DNA of 64,000 nucleotides, from positions 124,001 through 188,000 of the forward strand of contig JHWS01000006.1 in the NCBI GenBank assembly GCA_000687675.1. Direction: 5' to 3'. The DNA is from Lachnospiraceae bacterium NC2008 (GTDB lineage Bacteria; Bacillota; Clostridia; Lachnospirales; Lachnospiraceae). Of the stretch, positions 7,743-16,760 are shown one piece after another. Made by a program: the position numbers and the translations under genes. The notes beneath the pieces were generated by a model, which worked only from the letters and a program-made list of their open reading frames with translations, was not told the DNA's origin and ran no database searches. Within the stretch, counting starts at the first letter, position 1. Every line of letters starts with the position of its first letter.

Positions 7743-10700
7743 GTGGGGAAGATGAAGAAGAAAAAACTAACTAGCATAATTCTTCTGGTTATCATAGTTT
7801 TTGTAACTGGTGTTTTTTCCGTGCCAACATATGCTGAAGATGAAGATGACTTACAAGGCGGCGGTGGCTATTCAGCAACAGGTCAGGCAGGAGATGTAGG
7901 CTTTTCTACAAAAATATATGATGCAACCAATGGTCTACCTACGTCAGATGCTAACTGCATCTTAGGTTCTTCTGATGGCTATATCTGGGTTGGTGGATAC
8001 AGTGGCATCATGCGTTATGATGGCAATTCATTTTCTAAGATGGATACATCATCAGGTCTTACAAGTGGCCGTGCTATGTATGAAGACCGTAAGGGAAGAA
8101 TCTGGGTTGGAACCAATGATAACGGTATAGTTGTTATAGATGGAACAGACCAGACTCATATTACATACAAGGATGGTCTTCCTGCATCTTCTATAAGAGA
8201 TTTTGTTGAAGATAAAGAAGGCAATGTGTATGTAGCAACTATAGCAGGTGTCTGTTATGTTGATTCTAATTTCCTCACTCATGTTATTGATGATGACAGA
8301 ATTAATGATGAAAGAATTCTTAGATTAGACATAGATAAAGAAGGAAAAATCTACGGTCAGACTAAGAGCGGAAAGATATTCCGTATTGAGAATAAGATTG
8401 TAACTGAAGTATATACCAGCAAGGATCTGGATATGGAAAACATCACTACCATAAAGGCAGATCCAAAGAAGCCTGGCATGATTTACATAGGTACTGAAGG
8501 AAGTACATTATATTATGGCCAGTTTGGTAATCCAGCATCAAGAATGGAACATATAGATGTTGCCCCACTTAAGGGTCTTCACTGGATTAATTATGACTGT
8601 AACAGAATATGGCTTTCATCTTCTACTCAGATTGGATATCTAGACATAGAAGGAAAATTCAACCTTATAGACAATATACCTGTAGACAGCGGTATAGAGA
8701 TGATGACCTCTGACTACCAGGGTAATATGTGGCTTGCCTCATCAACTCAGGGAGCTATGAAGCTTGTAACTAATTCTTTTGTAAATGTTACAGAGAAGGC
8801 AGGACTTGATGAAGATGTAGCCAATGTAGCCTGTCTCTATAAGAACAAGCTTTATATAGGTACAGATGATGGTCTTAAAATTATCGATAAGAAATACAAT
8901 GTTGTTGAAGATAAGTTAACTGAATATCTTGGAACAACAAGAATCCGTTGCATTAAAAAGGGTGCCGATGATGACCTTTGGATTGCAACATATACTAATA
9001 ATTATGGAGTTATTCATTATACAAAAGATGGTGAGATAGTATCCCTTATTACTAAAGATGGTATGCCTAATAATGAGATAAGGTCTATTACAGTTACTGA
9101 AGAGGGAACTGTTTTAGCTGGCACCAATGGTGGTATTGCTGAGATTAAGGGTAACCGAGTTATCAATACCATTGGCGCAAAAGATGGATTAAAAGATACT
9201 ATTATCCTTTCGGTTGAGGAAGGAAAAGATGGAGCTATATATGCCGGAACAGATGGTGATGGAATATATGTAATAGAGGGCAATGAGGTTCGTAACATAG
9301 GAAGAGATGATGGTCTTACCAGTGACGTTGTTATGCGTATCAAGTGGGACCAGGAAAGAGACCTATACTGGTTTGTAACTTCTAACTCAATTCAGTATAT
9401 GAAGGATGATGTTATTACTAATATCACCTCATTCCCTAACAACAATAACTATGACATCTATTTTGATGATGCAAACAATGCTTGGATAACTTCATCATAT
9501 GGTTTATACCTTGTAAATGCTGATGACTTAATCTATGACAAAGTAGAAGAGTACAGATTATATACAGTTGATAATGGTGTGACAGGAATACCTACATCTC
9601 AGGGTTACTGTGAGATGGATCAGGATGGATTCCTTTATATTGCAGGTAGAAATGGAATATGCAAGGTAAATACTGAGCATTTTAGAGATAGTAAGTTACC
9701 AATTAAAATAGGAATTAGTTCTATATATTGTGGCGATAAGGAGATAGTTCCTAATCCAGATGGAACATATACTATTCCAGCTAACAGCGGAAGAATCCGA
9801 ATTAGTGCGGCTGTTCTTGATTATTCTTTACTTAATCCTCAGGTACAGGTTTATATGGAGGGTAAGGAAAAAGAAGGGATATCTGCACCTAGAAGCGAGC
9901 TGGTTCCACTTGAATACACAGGTCTTAAATATGGTTACTATACAGTACATATTAAGGTTTTAGATTCTACAGGTAAGAATGTATTAGTAGAAGATCAGAT
10001 TAAGCTAACAAAGAAGCCTAAGTTCTTAGAGCATCCAATTATAAGATTGTTCTTCTTTATGTTAGTTTCATTTGGAATTGCTTATACCGTATGGAAAGTA
10101 CTTAAAACTACAGTCATTGATAGGCAGTATAATCAGATTAAACAGGCCAAGGAAGAAGCAGAAAGAGCTAATACAGCAAAGACACGTTTCCTTGCCAATA
10201 TGTCTCATGAAATCCGTACCCCTATTAATACCATAATGGGTATGAATGAGATGGCCCTTCGAGAGGATGCCTCTGGAGTTCCAAAGCCATATTTCATGTC
10301 TATGATGAACTACGCATTCGATATTAGAAATGCTTCGGAGTCACTGCTTTCACTTATTAATGACCTTCTTGATATGTCAAAGATTGAGTCAGGTAAGATG
10401 CATCTTGTAGAGCAGGACTATGACACTCAGGATTTGTTTAGGTCTATTGTATCCATGATTAGGGTACGAAGTATAGAGAAAGAGCTGACATTCGACGTAG
10501 TAGTTGATGAGATACTTCCAAAGAGACTTTACGGTGATATGGGTAAGATTAAGCAGGTTGTATTAAACCTTCTTACCAATGCTGTTAAATATACAGAATC
10601 AGGTGGCTTTGCTCTTTTAGTATCTATGGATGAAAGAGAAGATGACCAGTGTACACTTCGCATATCTGTTAAGGATACAGGTATAGGAGTAAAGCAGGAA

Positions 10701-11963
10701 GATATGGACAAACTTTTCTCTGCTTATGAGCGACTTGATGAACAGAAAAATAGTGGTATCCAGGGAACAGGTCTTGGACTTGATATTTCAAGAAAGTTTG
10801 CTGAACTTATGGGTGGTAGCCTGATTTGTGAAAGCGATTATGGCAAGGGTTCTGAGTTTATCTTAACTCTGCCTCAGAAGATTACAGATTCTACTCCAAT
10901 AGGTTTATTTACAGAACATGATGACAACAGTACAAGTGGACCATATGTTCCACAGTTCGTTGCACCTGATGCTGATGTACTTGTTGTAGATGATAACCCT
11001 ATGAACCTTAACGTTATTAAGGGACTTCTTAAGGGTACTAAGGTTGCTGTTTCAACAGCTTCAAGTGGTGAAGAGTGTCTGGAAAGAATTAAAGATACAG
11101 AGTTTAACATAGTTCTTCTTGACCATATGATGCCAGGTATGGACGGTATAGAAACCTGCGCAGCTATTCGTAAGGACTACCCGGATTTACCGGTATATGC
11201 TCTTACAGCCAATGCTGCATCAGGCGAGGAATTCTATATTTCAAAAGGCTTCAATGGATATCTTGCCAAGCCAATTGATAGTATGACTTTAGAGAAGACT
11301 ATCATGAAGCATCTTCCAGAAGAAATTATGGAGAAGCCAGAGTCAGATGATTACTTCGAAGAGATAACTGAGATGCCAGAGAATATGAAGTGGATATATG
11401 ATGTTGAAGGTATCAACGTAGATGAAGGTATTAAGAACTCTGGTGGTATATCAAGTTATATCTTTGGTCTTGGACTTTTCCTTGATACTATTGAGGGCAA
11501 TGCTAAAGTACTTAAGGATTCTTATGACGAAGGTAATATAAGACTTTATACAATTAAGGTACATTCACTTAAGAGTTCTGCAAGAATCATAGGTGCTATG
11601 GAACTTTCAAAGCTTGCTCAGGAACTTGAAGATGCAGGTAATAAAGAGGATATAGCATTTATCGAGGATAATAAGGATAGGTTCTTATATGATTATGAGG
11701 CTTATAAGGAGAAGTTAGCTAAGCTTCATGAAAGTGATGAGAACCAAGACGATAAAGAAATGATAGATGAGGGCGAGCTTAAGGAAGCATATCAGGCGCT
11801 TAAAGAAGTAGTTCCTCAGATGGATTATGATTCAGTAGAGATGATCTTAGATCAGGTATCTGAATATAAACTTCCAGAAGAGGATGCAGCTAAGTTTAAA
11901 GAATTGTCAAAGATGTTAAAGGTATTTGACTGGGATGGCATGGAAGCGCTTTTAGGGAATTAA
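7743..11963 (+). CDS. Propeller hybrid histidine kinase with receiver and HPt domains
   Basis: A signal peptide (1-~32) leads into a large extracellular two-component-regulator propeller (~45-650) with repeats such as DGYIWVGGYSGIMRYDG and GRIWVGTNDNGIVVIDG. A Y_Y_Y-type domain, one membrane helix (~763-785), HisKA with phospho-acceptor H822 (MSHEIRTP), HATPase_c (NLLTNAVKYTE, GTGLGLDIS), a receiver with D1127 and an HPt with H1274 (VHSLKSSAR) follow. It can therefore run a full phosphorelay inside one protein. The GTG start at 7743 is supported by AAGGAG 7 nt upstream; ATG 7752 is an alternative. The partner is probably the next gene's receiver. Confidence 0.93.
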   Translation: MGKMKKKKLTSIILLVIIVFVTGVFSVPTYAEDEDDLQGGGGYSATGQAGDVGFSTKIYDATNGLPTSDANCILGSSDGYIWVGGYSGIMRYDGNSFSKMDTSSGLTSGRAMYEDRKGRIWVGTNDNGIVVIDGTDQTHITYKDGLPASSIRDFVEDKEGNVYVATIAGVCYVDSNFLTHVIDDDRINDERILRLDIDKEGKIYGQTKSGKIFRIENKIVTEVYTSKDLDMENITTIKADPKKPGMIYIGTEGSTLYYGQFGNPASRMEHIDVAPLKGLHWINYDCNRIWLSSSTQIGYLDIEGKFNLIDNIPVDSGIEMMTSDYQGNMWLASSTQGAMKLVTNSFVNVTEKAGLDEDVANVACLYKNKLYIGTDDGLKIIDKKYNVVEDKLTEYLGTTRIRCIKKGADDDLWIATYTNNYGVIHYTKDGEIVSLITKDGMPNNEIRSITVTEEGTVLAGTNGGIAEIKGNRVINTIGAKDGLKDTIILSVEEGKDGAIYAGTDGDGIYVIEGNEVRNIGRDDGLTSDVVMRIKWDQERDLYWFVTSNSIQYMKDDVITNITSFPNNNNYDIYFDDANNAWITSSYGLYLVNADDLIYDKVEEYRLYTVDNGVTGIPTSQGYCEMDQDGFLYIAGRNGICKVNTEHFRDSKLPIKIGISSIYCGDKEIVPNPDGTYTIPANSGRIRISAAVLDYSLLNPQVQVYMEGKEKEGISAPRSELVPLEYTGLKYGYYTVHIKVLDSTGKNVLVEDQIKLTKKPKFLEHPIIRLFFFMLVSFGIAYTVWKVLKTTVIDRQYNQIKQAKEEAERANTAKTRFLANMSHEIRTPINTIMGMNEMALREDASGVPKPYFMSMMNYAFDIRNASESLLSLINDLLDMSKIESGKMHLVEQDYDTQDLFRSIVSMIRVRSIEKELTFDVVVDEILPKRLYGDMGKIKQVVLNLLTNAVKYTESGGFALLVSMDEREDDQCTLRISVKDTGIGVKQEDMDKLFSAYERLDEQKNSGIQGTGLGLDISRKFAELMGGSLICESDYGKGSEFILTLPQKITDSTPIGLFTEHDDNSTSGPYVPQFVAPDADVLVVDDNPMNLNVIKGLLKGTKVAVSTASSGEECLERIKDTEFNIVLLDHMMPGMDGIETCAAIRKDYPDLPVYALTANAASGEEFYISKGFNGYLAKPIDSMTLEKTIMKHLPEEIMEKPESDDYFEEITEMPENMKWIYDVEGINVDEGIKNSGGISSYIFGLGLFLDTIEGNAKVLKDSYDEGNIRLYTIKVHSLKSSARIIGAMELSKLAQELEDAGNKEDIAFIEDNKDRFLYDYEAYKEKLAKLHESDENQDDKEMIDEGELKEAYQALKEVVPQMDYDSVEMILDQVSEYKLPEEDAAKFKELSKMLKVFDWDGMEALLGN

Positions 11964-11980
11964 TACTTGGAGGATAGGGC

Positions 11981-12739
11981 ATGACACAAAAAAAGATGAT
12001 TGTTGTTGGTGAAAAAGAATCATTCTTAACAAGAGTTTTAGTAAAGAAGGTTCAGGATGTAGGTTTTGTCTGCAACTTCGTTAAATGGGAAATTAATGAT
12101 ATTAATTCCAGTCTTGAAGATGTCGAATTAATAACTCTTTTCATGGATGAGGGTGATAAGCCATCAAATGAAGCACTTCATTTCCTTACAGATAATATGC
12201 AGGAAAAGAACCTTCAGATGATAGTAATCGGTGAGCAGAACGAGGTTCAGTTTATAGTTGATCATGTAGCCAGTGACCTTATATATAAAACTTTTCTCCG
12301 TCCTGTTGATAACAATAGTTACACAAGTACTGTTTCAGACTATTTTGCCAAGTTGGAGTCAGGGGAGTTTAGAAAAAGTATCTTAGTAGTAGATGACGAT
12401 CCTCAGTATCTTACTATGATAAGGGAATGGCTCAAGGGTACTTATAAGGTATCTATGGCCAATTCAGGACTTCAGGCTATAAAGTGGCTTGGTAAGAATA
12501 AGGTAGACTTAATACTTCTAGATCACGAGATGCCTGTAACTAGTGGACCTCAGGTTCTTGAGATGCTTCGAAGTGATTCAGAGACAAGTAACATTCCTGT
12601 TATGTTCCTTACAGGTAAGGGAGATAAGGAAAGTGTTATGGCGGTAGTTGCTCTTAAACCTGAAGGATATTTCTTAAAGGGAATTCAAAAGGCTGAACTA
12701 TTACAGAAACTACAGGAGTATTTTATTCTTCACAAATAA
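11981..12739 (+). CDS. Double-receiver response regulator
   Basis: Residues ~5-115 look like a degenerate receiver without a clear phospho-acceptor. Residues ~130-250 form a canonical receiver: the acidic VVDDDP cluster, acceptor D181 in LLDHEMP, the conserved Thr in MFLTGKGD and a late Lys before GYFLKG. There is no DNA-binding or enzymatic output domain, so it probably acts by protein contact or as a phosphate shuttle. It lies 17 nt after the hybrid kinase and 30 nt before a second HD-GYP gene, so all are likely one phosphorelay module. Confidence 0.85.
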   Translation: MTQKKMIVVGEKESFLTRVLVKKVQDVGFVCNFVKWEINDINSSLEDVELITLFMDEGDKPSNEALHFLTDNMQEKNLQMIVIGEQNEVQFIVDHVASDLIYKTFLRPVDNNSYTSTVSDYFAKLESGEFRKSILVVDDDPQYLTMIREWLKGTYKVSMANSGLQAIKWLGKNKVDLILLDHEMPVTSGPQVLEMLRSDSETSNIPVMFLTGKGDKESVMAVVALKPEGYFLKGIQKAELLQKLQEYFILHK

Positions 12740-12769
12740 AAGGGGCTGAAGGTATAAAAGGAGCGTAAC

Positions 12770-15136
12770 ATGATTGAACTCATAAGAGCACATCAATTGA
12801 ATCTTATGCTGGTGCTTTGCGGTGCTTGCTTTATATTGGTATTTCTTTTGCTTATTACAAGATTTCTTTCTAAGAGTAGAAAACTTGTACTTATTGGCAT
12901 GGAATTAATTGCCTTCTTTTTGCTATGGTTTGACAGACTTGCTTATGTATATGCTGGTGATTTATCACATAAGGCTTATATTATGGTAAGAGTCAGCAAC
13001 TTTATGGTCTTTTTCCTTACTTCAGGAATAGTTTTTACATTTAACTTATATCTAAAAGAATTAATAATTAACAGAGAGAAAAATAAACCTTTGCCAAAAA
13101 GGCTTATGTTAATTGCTCTTCTTTCTTTACTTGGAATGATACTTGCTGTTATTTCAGCATTTACAGGTCTGTATTATTACTTTGATGAAAGCAATACATA
13201 TCATAGAGGCAGTGGTTTCTTAATAGCTTATATTATTCCTGTTGTCTGTCCTATTATGCAGTATACAGTTATAAGACAGTACAGAAAGGTATTCAGTAAG
13301 CTGATATATATTTCTCTTAACTTGTATATTTTCGTACCTATAGCATGTGGTATACTTCAGATTTTTACGTATGGAATATCTATTGTTAACATGTCCATGG
13401 TTGCAGTATCAGTAGCTCTCTATATTTTCACCTATTTGGATATTAATAATACTGTTGAACATGCTCATGAAATTGAGATTAAAAATATGCTTGGTGAGCA
13501 GGAAAGAATGCATATTCTTTTTAGCCAGACTGCAGAGGCATTTGTATCTGCTATTGAAAAGAGAGATGATTTTGAAAAGGGTAAGGCAAAGAAGATTGCT
13601 GAATACTCTAAGAAACTTGCTATTCATGCAGGAAAATCAGATGAAGAATGCGAGAAGGCATATTATGCAGGTCTTCTTCATGATGTAGGTCTAATAGGCT
13701 TACCAGATAGTGTCATTAATAAAGAAACAGAATATGATGATGAAGATCTGAAGATATATAAGAATAAGCCGATTATAGGAGGAGAGATTCTCTCTTGTAT
13801 TACCGAGTATCCATATCTTTACAGAGGTGCCCATTATGCTTATGAAAGATGGGATGGAAAGGGATATCCTGAAGGTCTTAAGGGAGATGAGATTCCAGAA
13901 GTAGCAAGACTTATTGCTGTTGCAGCTGCTTATGTAAATATGACAACCAATAGCAGAAATAAAGAAGCTCGTCAGAAGTTTGAGGCAAGAGAGTTCTTTG
14001 TAAAAGAAGCAGGCGAAATCTTTGATCCGTATTATGCTGATCTTATGGTCAAACTTCTTGATTCAGAATATGGCGAAGGAGAATCTGAAGAAGAGAAACT
14101 TGAAAAAGAGATAGAGTGTAGAGAATACAGAGTAAATGTTTCTAAGGGTATTCCTATTGATAATAGTGTTATCAAAGTAGGCTTTGACTGTGATATGCCA
14201 CTTGAAGCTGGATACGGTTTCTCAGCTCCTTCTATAGTTCTATTTGATTCTTATGATGGAAGAACTCACTATAATGAGAAGGCTATACAGAGCTATAAGT
14301 ACAATGAGTATGGAGAGATATGGTTCGATAAGTACAGCATAACTACTGGTGCTAGAAAGATTGAAGAAAAGAAAATAGAGGATAAAGATAAGAAGGAAAG
14401 AAAGAAGGGTAAGCCTCATTTTGAAATCATAGCAGGAAGATATGAAGACCATCTAAGACTTACTATGATTGGAAAAGACTATGCTAAGGAAGTGGTTGTA
14501 GCTCTACCTAACAATTCTGCATCGGCATTTATCGGTCTTACTGGTGAAAACTGCAGACTTACTAATATTAGTGTTGAGTTAACTGGTGAGAGTATAGCTC
14601 TTGGTGATATTCCAAGAATAGTTGACACTGTGAACTATATTGATCACCTTGAAGCTGACCTTCCTAATGTTCAGATAGACAGACCTCGTTCAGCTTATAC
14701 AGAGGGTGTTGAAGTTAAGAACAGATTAAAAATCGAATTCAATACTATGTCACTTCCGGGAGCCTGCCTGGTATGGCACTGTCCTTATATAGTTGTTTAC
14801 AGTTCTGATGATGGAAGTATAGGCGGTCCTAATTATCGTGAATATACCATGATTAAAGTTAATGGTGAGAATGATATACACGATGAATATGCCACTAATA
14901 AGTTTATCATGAAAAAGAAACCGGAATTCCCAGGCTGGGAAGAGTGGAAGAGGATAAATAAAGAGGGCGTTGAATGCCAGGTAACCTTTGAAAAGAAGGG
15001 CAGTCAGTTTATTCTCAAGACAGAAAATCAGGGAATATACATAGAAAATATCACAAACTTTAAGGAAATGCCTGAAAAGGTATATGTAGCCCTGTCCGGT
15101 GACCAGGTAGCCTTAACTGATATAAGAGTTAGTTAG
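12770..15136 (+). CDS. Seven-helix membrane protein with degenerate HD-GYP domain
   Basis: About seven N-terminal membrane helices (1-~225) precede an HD-GYP domain (~255-415). H304-D305 and the DGKGYPEG loop remain. However, the His-His-Glu ligands seen in the upstream paralogue are A357-Y358-E359 here, and HDIGK has become HDVGL. Catalysis is therefore doubtful and the domain may be a c-di-GMP receptor or scaffold. The C-terminal ~340 residues hold two similar beta-rich units, each ending in a (F/Y)(I/V)(G/A)L(T/S)G-x5-LT(N/D)I pattern, of unknown role. It is the last gene of the signalling operon. Confidence 0.8.
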   Translation: MIELIRAHQLNLMLVLCGACFILVFLLLITRFLSKSRKLVLIGMELIAFFLLWFDRLAYVYAGDLSHKAYIMVRVSNFMVFFLTSGIVFTFNLYLKELIINREKNKPLPKRLMLIALLSLLGMILAVISAFTGLYYYFDESNTYHRGSGFLIAYIIPVVCPIMQYTVIRQYRKVFSKLIYISLNLYIFVPIACGILQIFTYGISIVNMSMVAVSVALYIFTYLDINNTVEHAHEIEIKNMLGEQERMHILFSQTAEAFVSAIEKRDDFEKGKAKKIAEYSKKLAIHAGKSDEECEKAYYAGLLHDVGLIGLPDSVINKETEYDDEDLKIYKNKPIIGGEILSCITEYPYLYRGAHYAYERWDGKGYPEGLKGDEIPEVARLIAVAAAYVNMTTNSRNKEARQKFEAREFFVKEAGEIFDPYYADLMVKLLDSEYGEGESEEEKLEKEIECREYRVNVSKGIPIDNSVIKVGFDCDMPLEAGYGFSAPSIVLFDSYDGRTHYNEKAIQSYKYNEYGEIWFDKYSITTGARKIEEKKIEDKDKKERKKGKPHFEIIAGRYEDHLRLTMIGKDYAKEVVVALPNNSASAFIGLTGENCRLTNISVELTGESIALGDIPRIVDTVNYIDHLEADLPNVQIDRPRSAYTEGVEVKNRLKIEFNTMSLPGACLVWHCPYIVVYSSDDGSIGGPNYREYTMIKVNGENDIHDEYATNKFIMKKKPEFPGWEEWKRINKEGVECQVTFEKKGSQFILKTENQGIYIENITNFKEMPEKVYVALSGDQVALTDIRVS

Positions 15137-15206
15137 GTGATATAGAGGTTACAGAAAATAGAATTTTAAAAGACTTGATGCGGATTGTGAAGTTTACATA
15201 ATTTTC

Positions 15207-15235
15207 TTGTGTTTTAACATGATAGAAAGTATAAT
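15207..15235 (+). promoter_or_regulatory. Promoter of zinc-ribbon membrane gene
   Basis: TTGTGT and TATAAT are spaced by 17 nt. Transcription should begin near 15242, exactly where a 33-nt sequence shared with 21010-21042 begins, so the shared sequence would be the 5' leader of the transcript. Confidence 0.6.
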
Positions 15236-15241
15236 AGAAGC

Positions 15242-15274
15242 AGTTGTGGGCGGGGAAAGTCCACCTTAATAATT
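15242..15274 (+). repeat. Leader repeat, copy 1 (GTGGGCGGGGAAAGTCCAC core)
   Basis: A 33-nt sequence with a small GTGG/CCAC hairpin is identical to 21010-21042, where it precedes a truncated paralogue of the following gene. Its conservation in a leader suggests an RNA or operator element rather than chance; its function is unknown. Confidence 0.7.
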
Positions 15275-15298
15275 CATTTTTTATGGAGGGAATAAATT

Positions 15299-15886
15299 AT
15301 GTCATTTTGTACAAAATGTGGCGCTCAGATGCCAGACGGATCAGCTTTCTGTACTAAGTGCGGCGCACCTATGGGTCAGGCAGCACCTCAGCAGGCAGCT
15401 CCACAGCAGGCAGCTCCAGTTCAGCAGCCTATGCAGCAAGGATATCAGCAGCCATACGCACAGCAGCCATATCAGCCAGTAGATTATATGGCATCACTTA
15501 GACAGAACGCAAAGGTGATTAAGATTATATTCGCTTGCATCAATGCATTCTTAATTATTTCGCTTATTCTTCCTTATGTTTCTATCGAAGGATACGGTGA
15601 TACATATCACTACAACAGAATTGCTCATGGTGGAGATGGAGATGCATTTGGACTTCTCATTATGACACTCTCACTCTTTACTATTATTGCTTTATTTACA
15701 CTTAAGAATAAGTTATTTATAACACTTACTTCTATTTACAATTTCCTTATAACACTTATTATGCTTATTGCTGGTCATAAGACTATGCATGACAGCTATG
15801 GTGTAGGACATGTATTTGTTATCATCGCTCTTGTATTCCTTGGTATTGGTATACTTGGATACTTTATCAGCTCTGATGATAAATAA
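15299..15886 (+). CDS. Zinc-ribbon membrane protein with Gln/Pro linker
   Basis: An N-terminal double-CxxC zinc ribbon (FCTKCG...FCTKCG, residues 4-24) is followed by a Gln/Ala/Pro-rich linker (~28-65) and four predicted membrane helices (~78-190) with a GGDGDAFG motif between the first two. This is a common Firmicutes architecture without known function. It is monocistronic, with its own promoter and a strong terminator. A decayed paralogue without the zinc ribbon lies at 21040-21381. Confidence 0.85.
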   Translation: MSFCTKCGAQMPDGSAFCTKCGAPMGQAAPQQAAPQQAAPVQQPMQQGYQQPYAQQPYQPVDYMASLRQNAKVIKIIFACINAFLIISLILPYVSIEGYGDTYHYNRIAHGGDGDAFGLLIMTLSLFTIIALFTLKNKLFITLTSIYNFLITLIMLIAGHKTMHDSYGVGHVFVIIALVFLGIGILGYFISSDDK

Positions 15887-15900
15887 TTAATTGTAATCTT

Positions 15901-15932
15901 TGCCCCTTGGATTAGTTCAAGGGGCATTTTTT
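15901..15932 (+). terminator. Rho-independent terminator
   Basis: TGCCCCTTG pairs with CAAGGGGCA around a short loop, followed by a run of T. It lies 14 nt after the zinc-ribbon gene's stop codon. Confidence 0.9.
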
Positions 15933-15959
15933 ATTCGGTTTAAATTCAGCAGGTTTTAT

Positions 15960-16526
15960 ATGGAAGATCTTAAAAGAAAGCTGACCCAGTCATTTAAAGA
16001 ACTATTATGCAAGGGTCCTATAGAAAAAATCACAATAAAGGATATTACAGACAAGGCTGGTGTTACCAGAACTACTTTTTATAACCATTTTCATGATAAA
16101 TATGAGATTCTTGAATGGATAATAGAAGAAGATATCTTAAAATCTGTAAAGCCTCTTATTGAAAATGAACTTTTCTCAGAAATGGTTATCCTTATGTTCT
16201 CCTGTATCGCTAAGGAAAAGGAATTCTTCAAGAATGCAATCTTAGTTGAAGGTCAGAATTCTTTCGAGAGTATAGCCCTCAAATGTATTAAAAATGCCTT
16301 TACGGAAGTAGTCGATGCCAAATCTGAAGGAAAGCGTCACAGCTATCCATGGCTTACGCCAGGGCTTATTGCAGAATACTATGCCCGTTCACTTATGTTT
16401 GTAATAAAGGAATGGATAAAGACTGATATGACCATATCTCCAAAGGAGATGTCTAAGATATATGACTACCTTCTTAAGCACTCTATGGAGGAAGTTCTTG
16501 CTGAGATGTACGCTATTCAAATATAG
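15960..16526 (+). CDS. TetR/AcrR family transcriptional regulator
   Basis: A 188-residue regulator with an N-terminal helix-turn-helix (ITIKDITDKAGVTRTTFYNHFHDKYEIL) and a C-terminal ligand-binding domain. The frame is open from 15900, but that stretch is the upstream terminator hairpin, so the ATG at 15960 is preferred. It probably represses the MMPL-type exporter that follows at 16761; that target is inferred from position. Confidence 0.85.
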   Translation: MEDLKRKLTQSFKELLCKGPIEKITIKDITDKAGVTRTTFYNHFHDKYEILEWIIEEDILKSVKPLIENELFSEMVILMFSCIAKEKEFFKNAILVEGQNSFESIALKCIKNAFTEVVDAKSEGKRHSYPWLTPGLIAEYYARSLMFVIKEWIKTDMTISPKEMSKIYDYLLKHSMEEVLAEMYAIQI

Positions 16527-16657
16527 CTATGCAAATATAAAATGCAAAACAACAAAACAAACTTTACAGCACGTATTAAAGCCATTAACAATCAATATAA
16601 TATGAATAATATTATCCGACAAACACAATAAAATGTCGCAATATAAACAACAAACTG

Positions 16658-16690
16658 CAGGGATTGAATCTTCAGTCCCTGTTATTTTTT
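16658..16690 (+). terminator. Terminator or attenuator before MMPL gene
   Basis: CAGGGA/TCCCTG with a 12-nt loop is followed by TTATTTTTTT. It ends ~70 nt before the MMPL start codon, so it may end the tetR transcript or act as an attenuator for the exporter operon. Confidence 0.65.
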
Positions 16691-16760
16691 TGCTTATATG
16701 GAATTAGGAAACAAACAGAGGGTTTTCCTTGAACTATTAATAAGGAAGGAGCGTAAAGAG

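Noticed and set aside
15900-15959. N-terminal extension of the TetR regulator
   Set aside because: The stretch is the terminator hairpin of the upstream gene; the HTH begins normally from the ATG at 15960.
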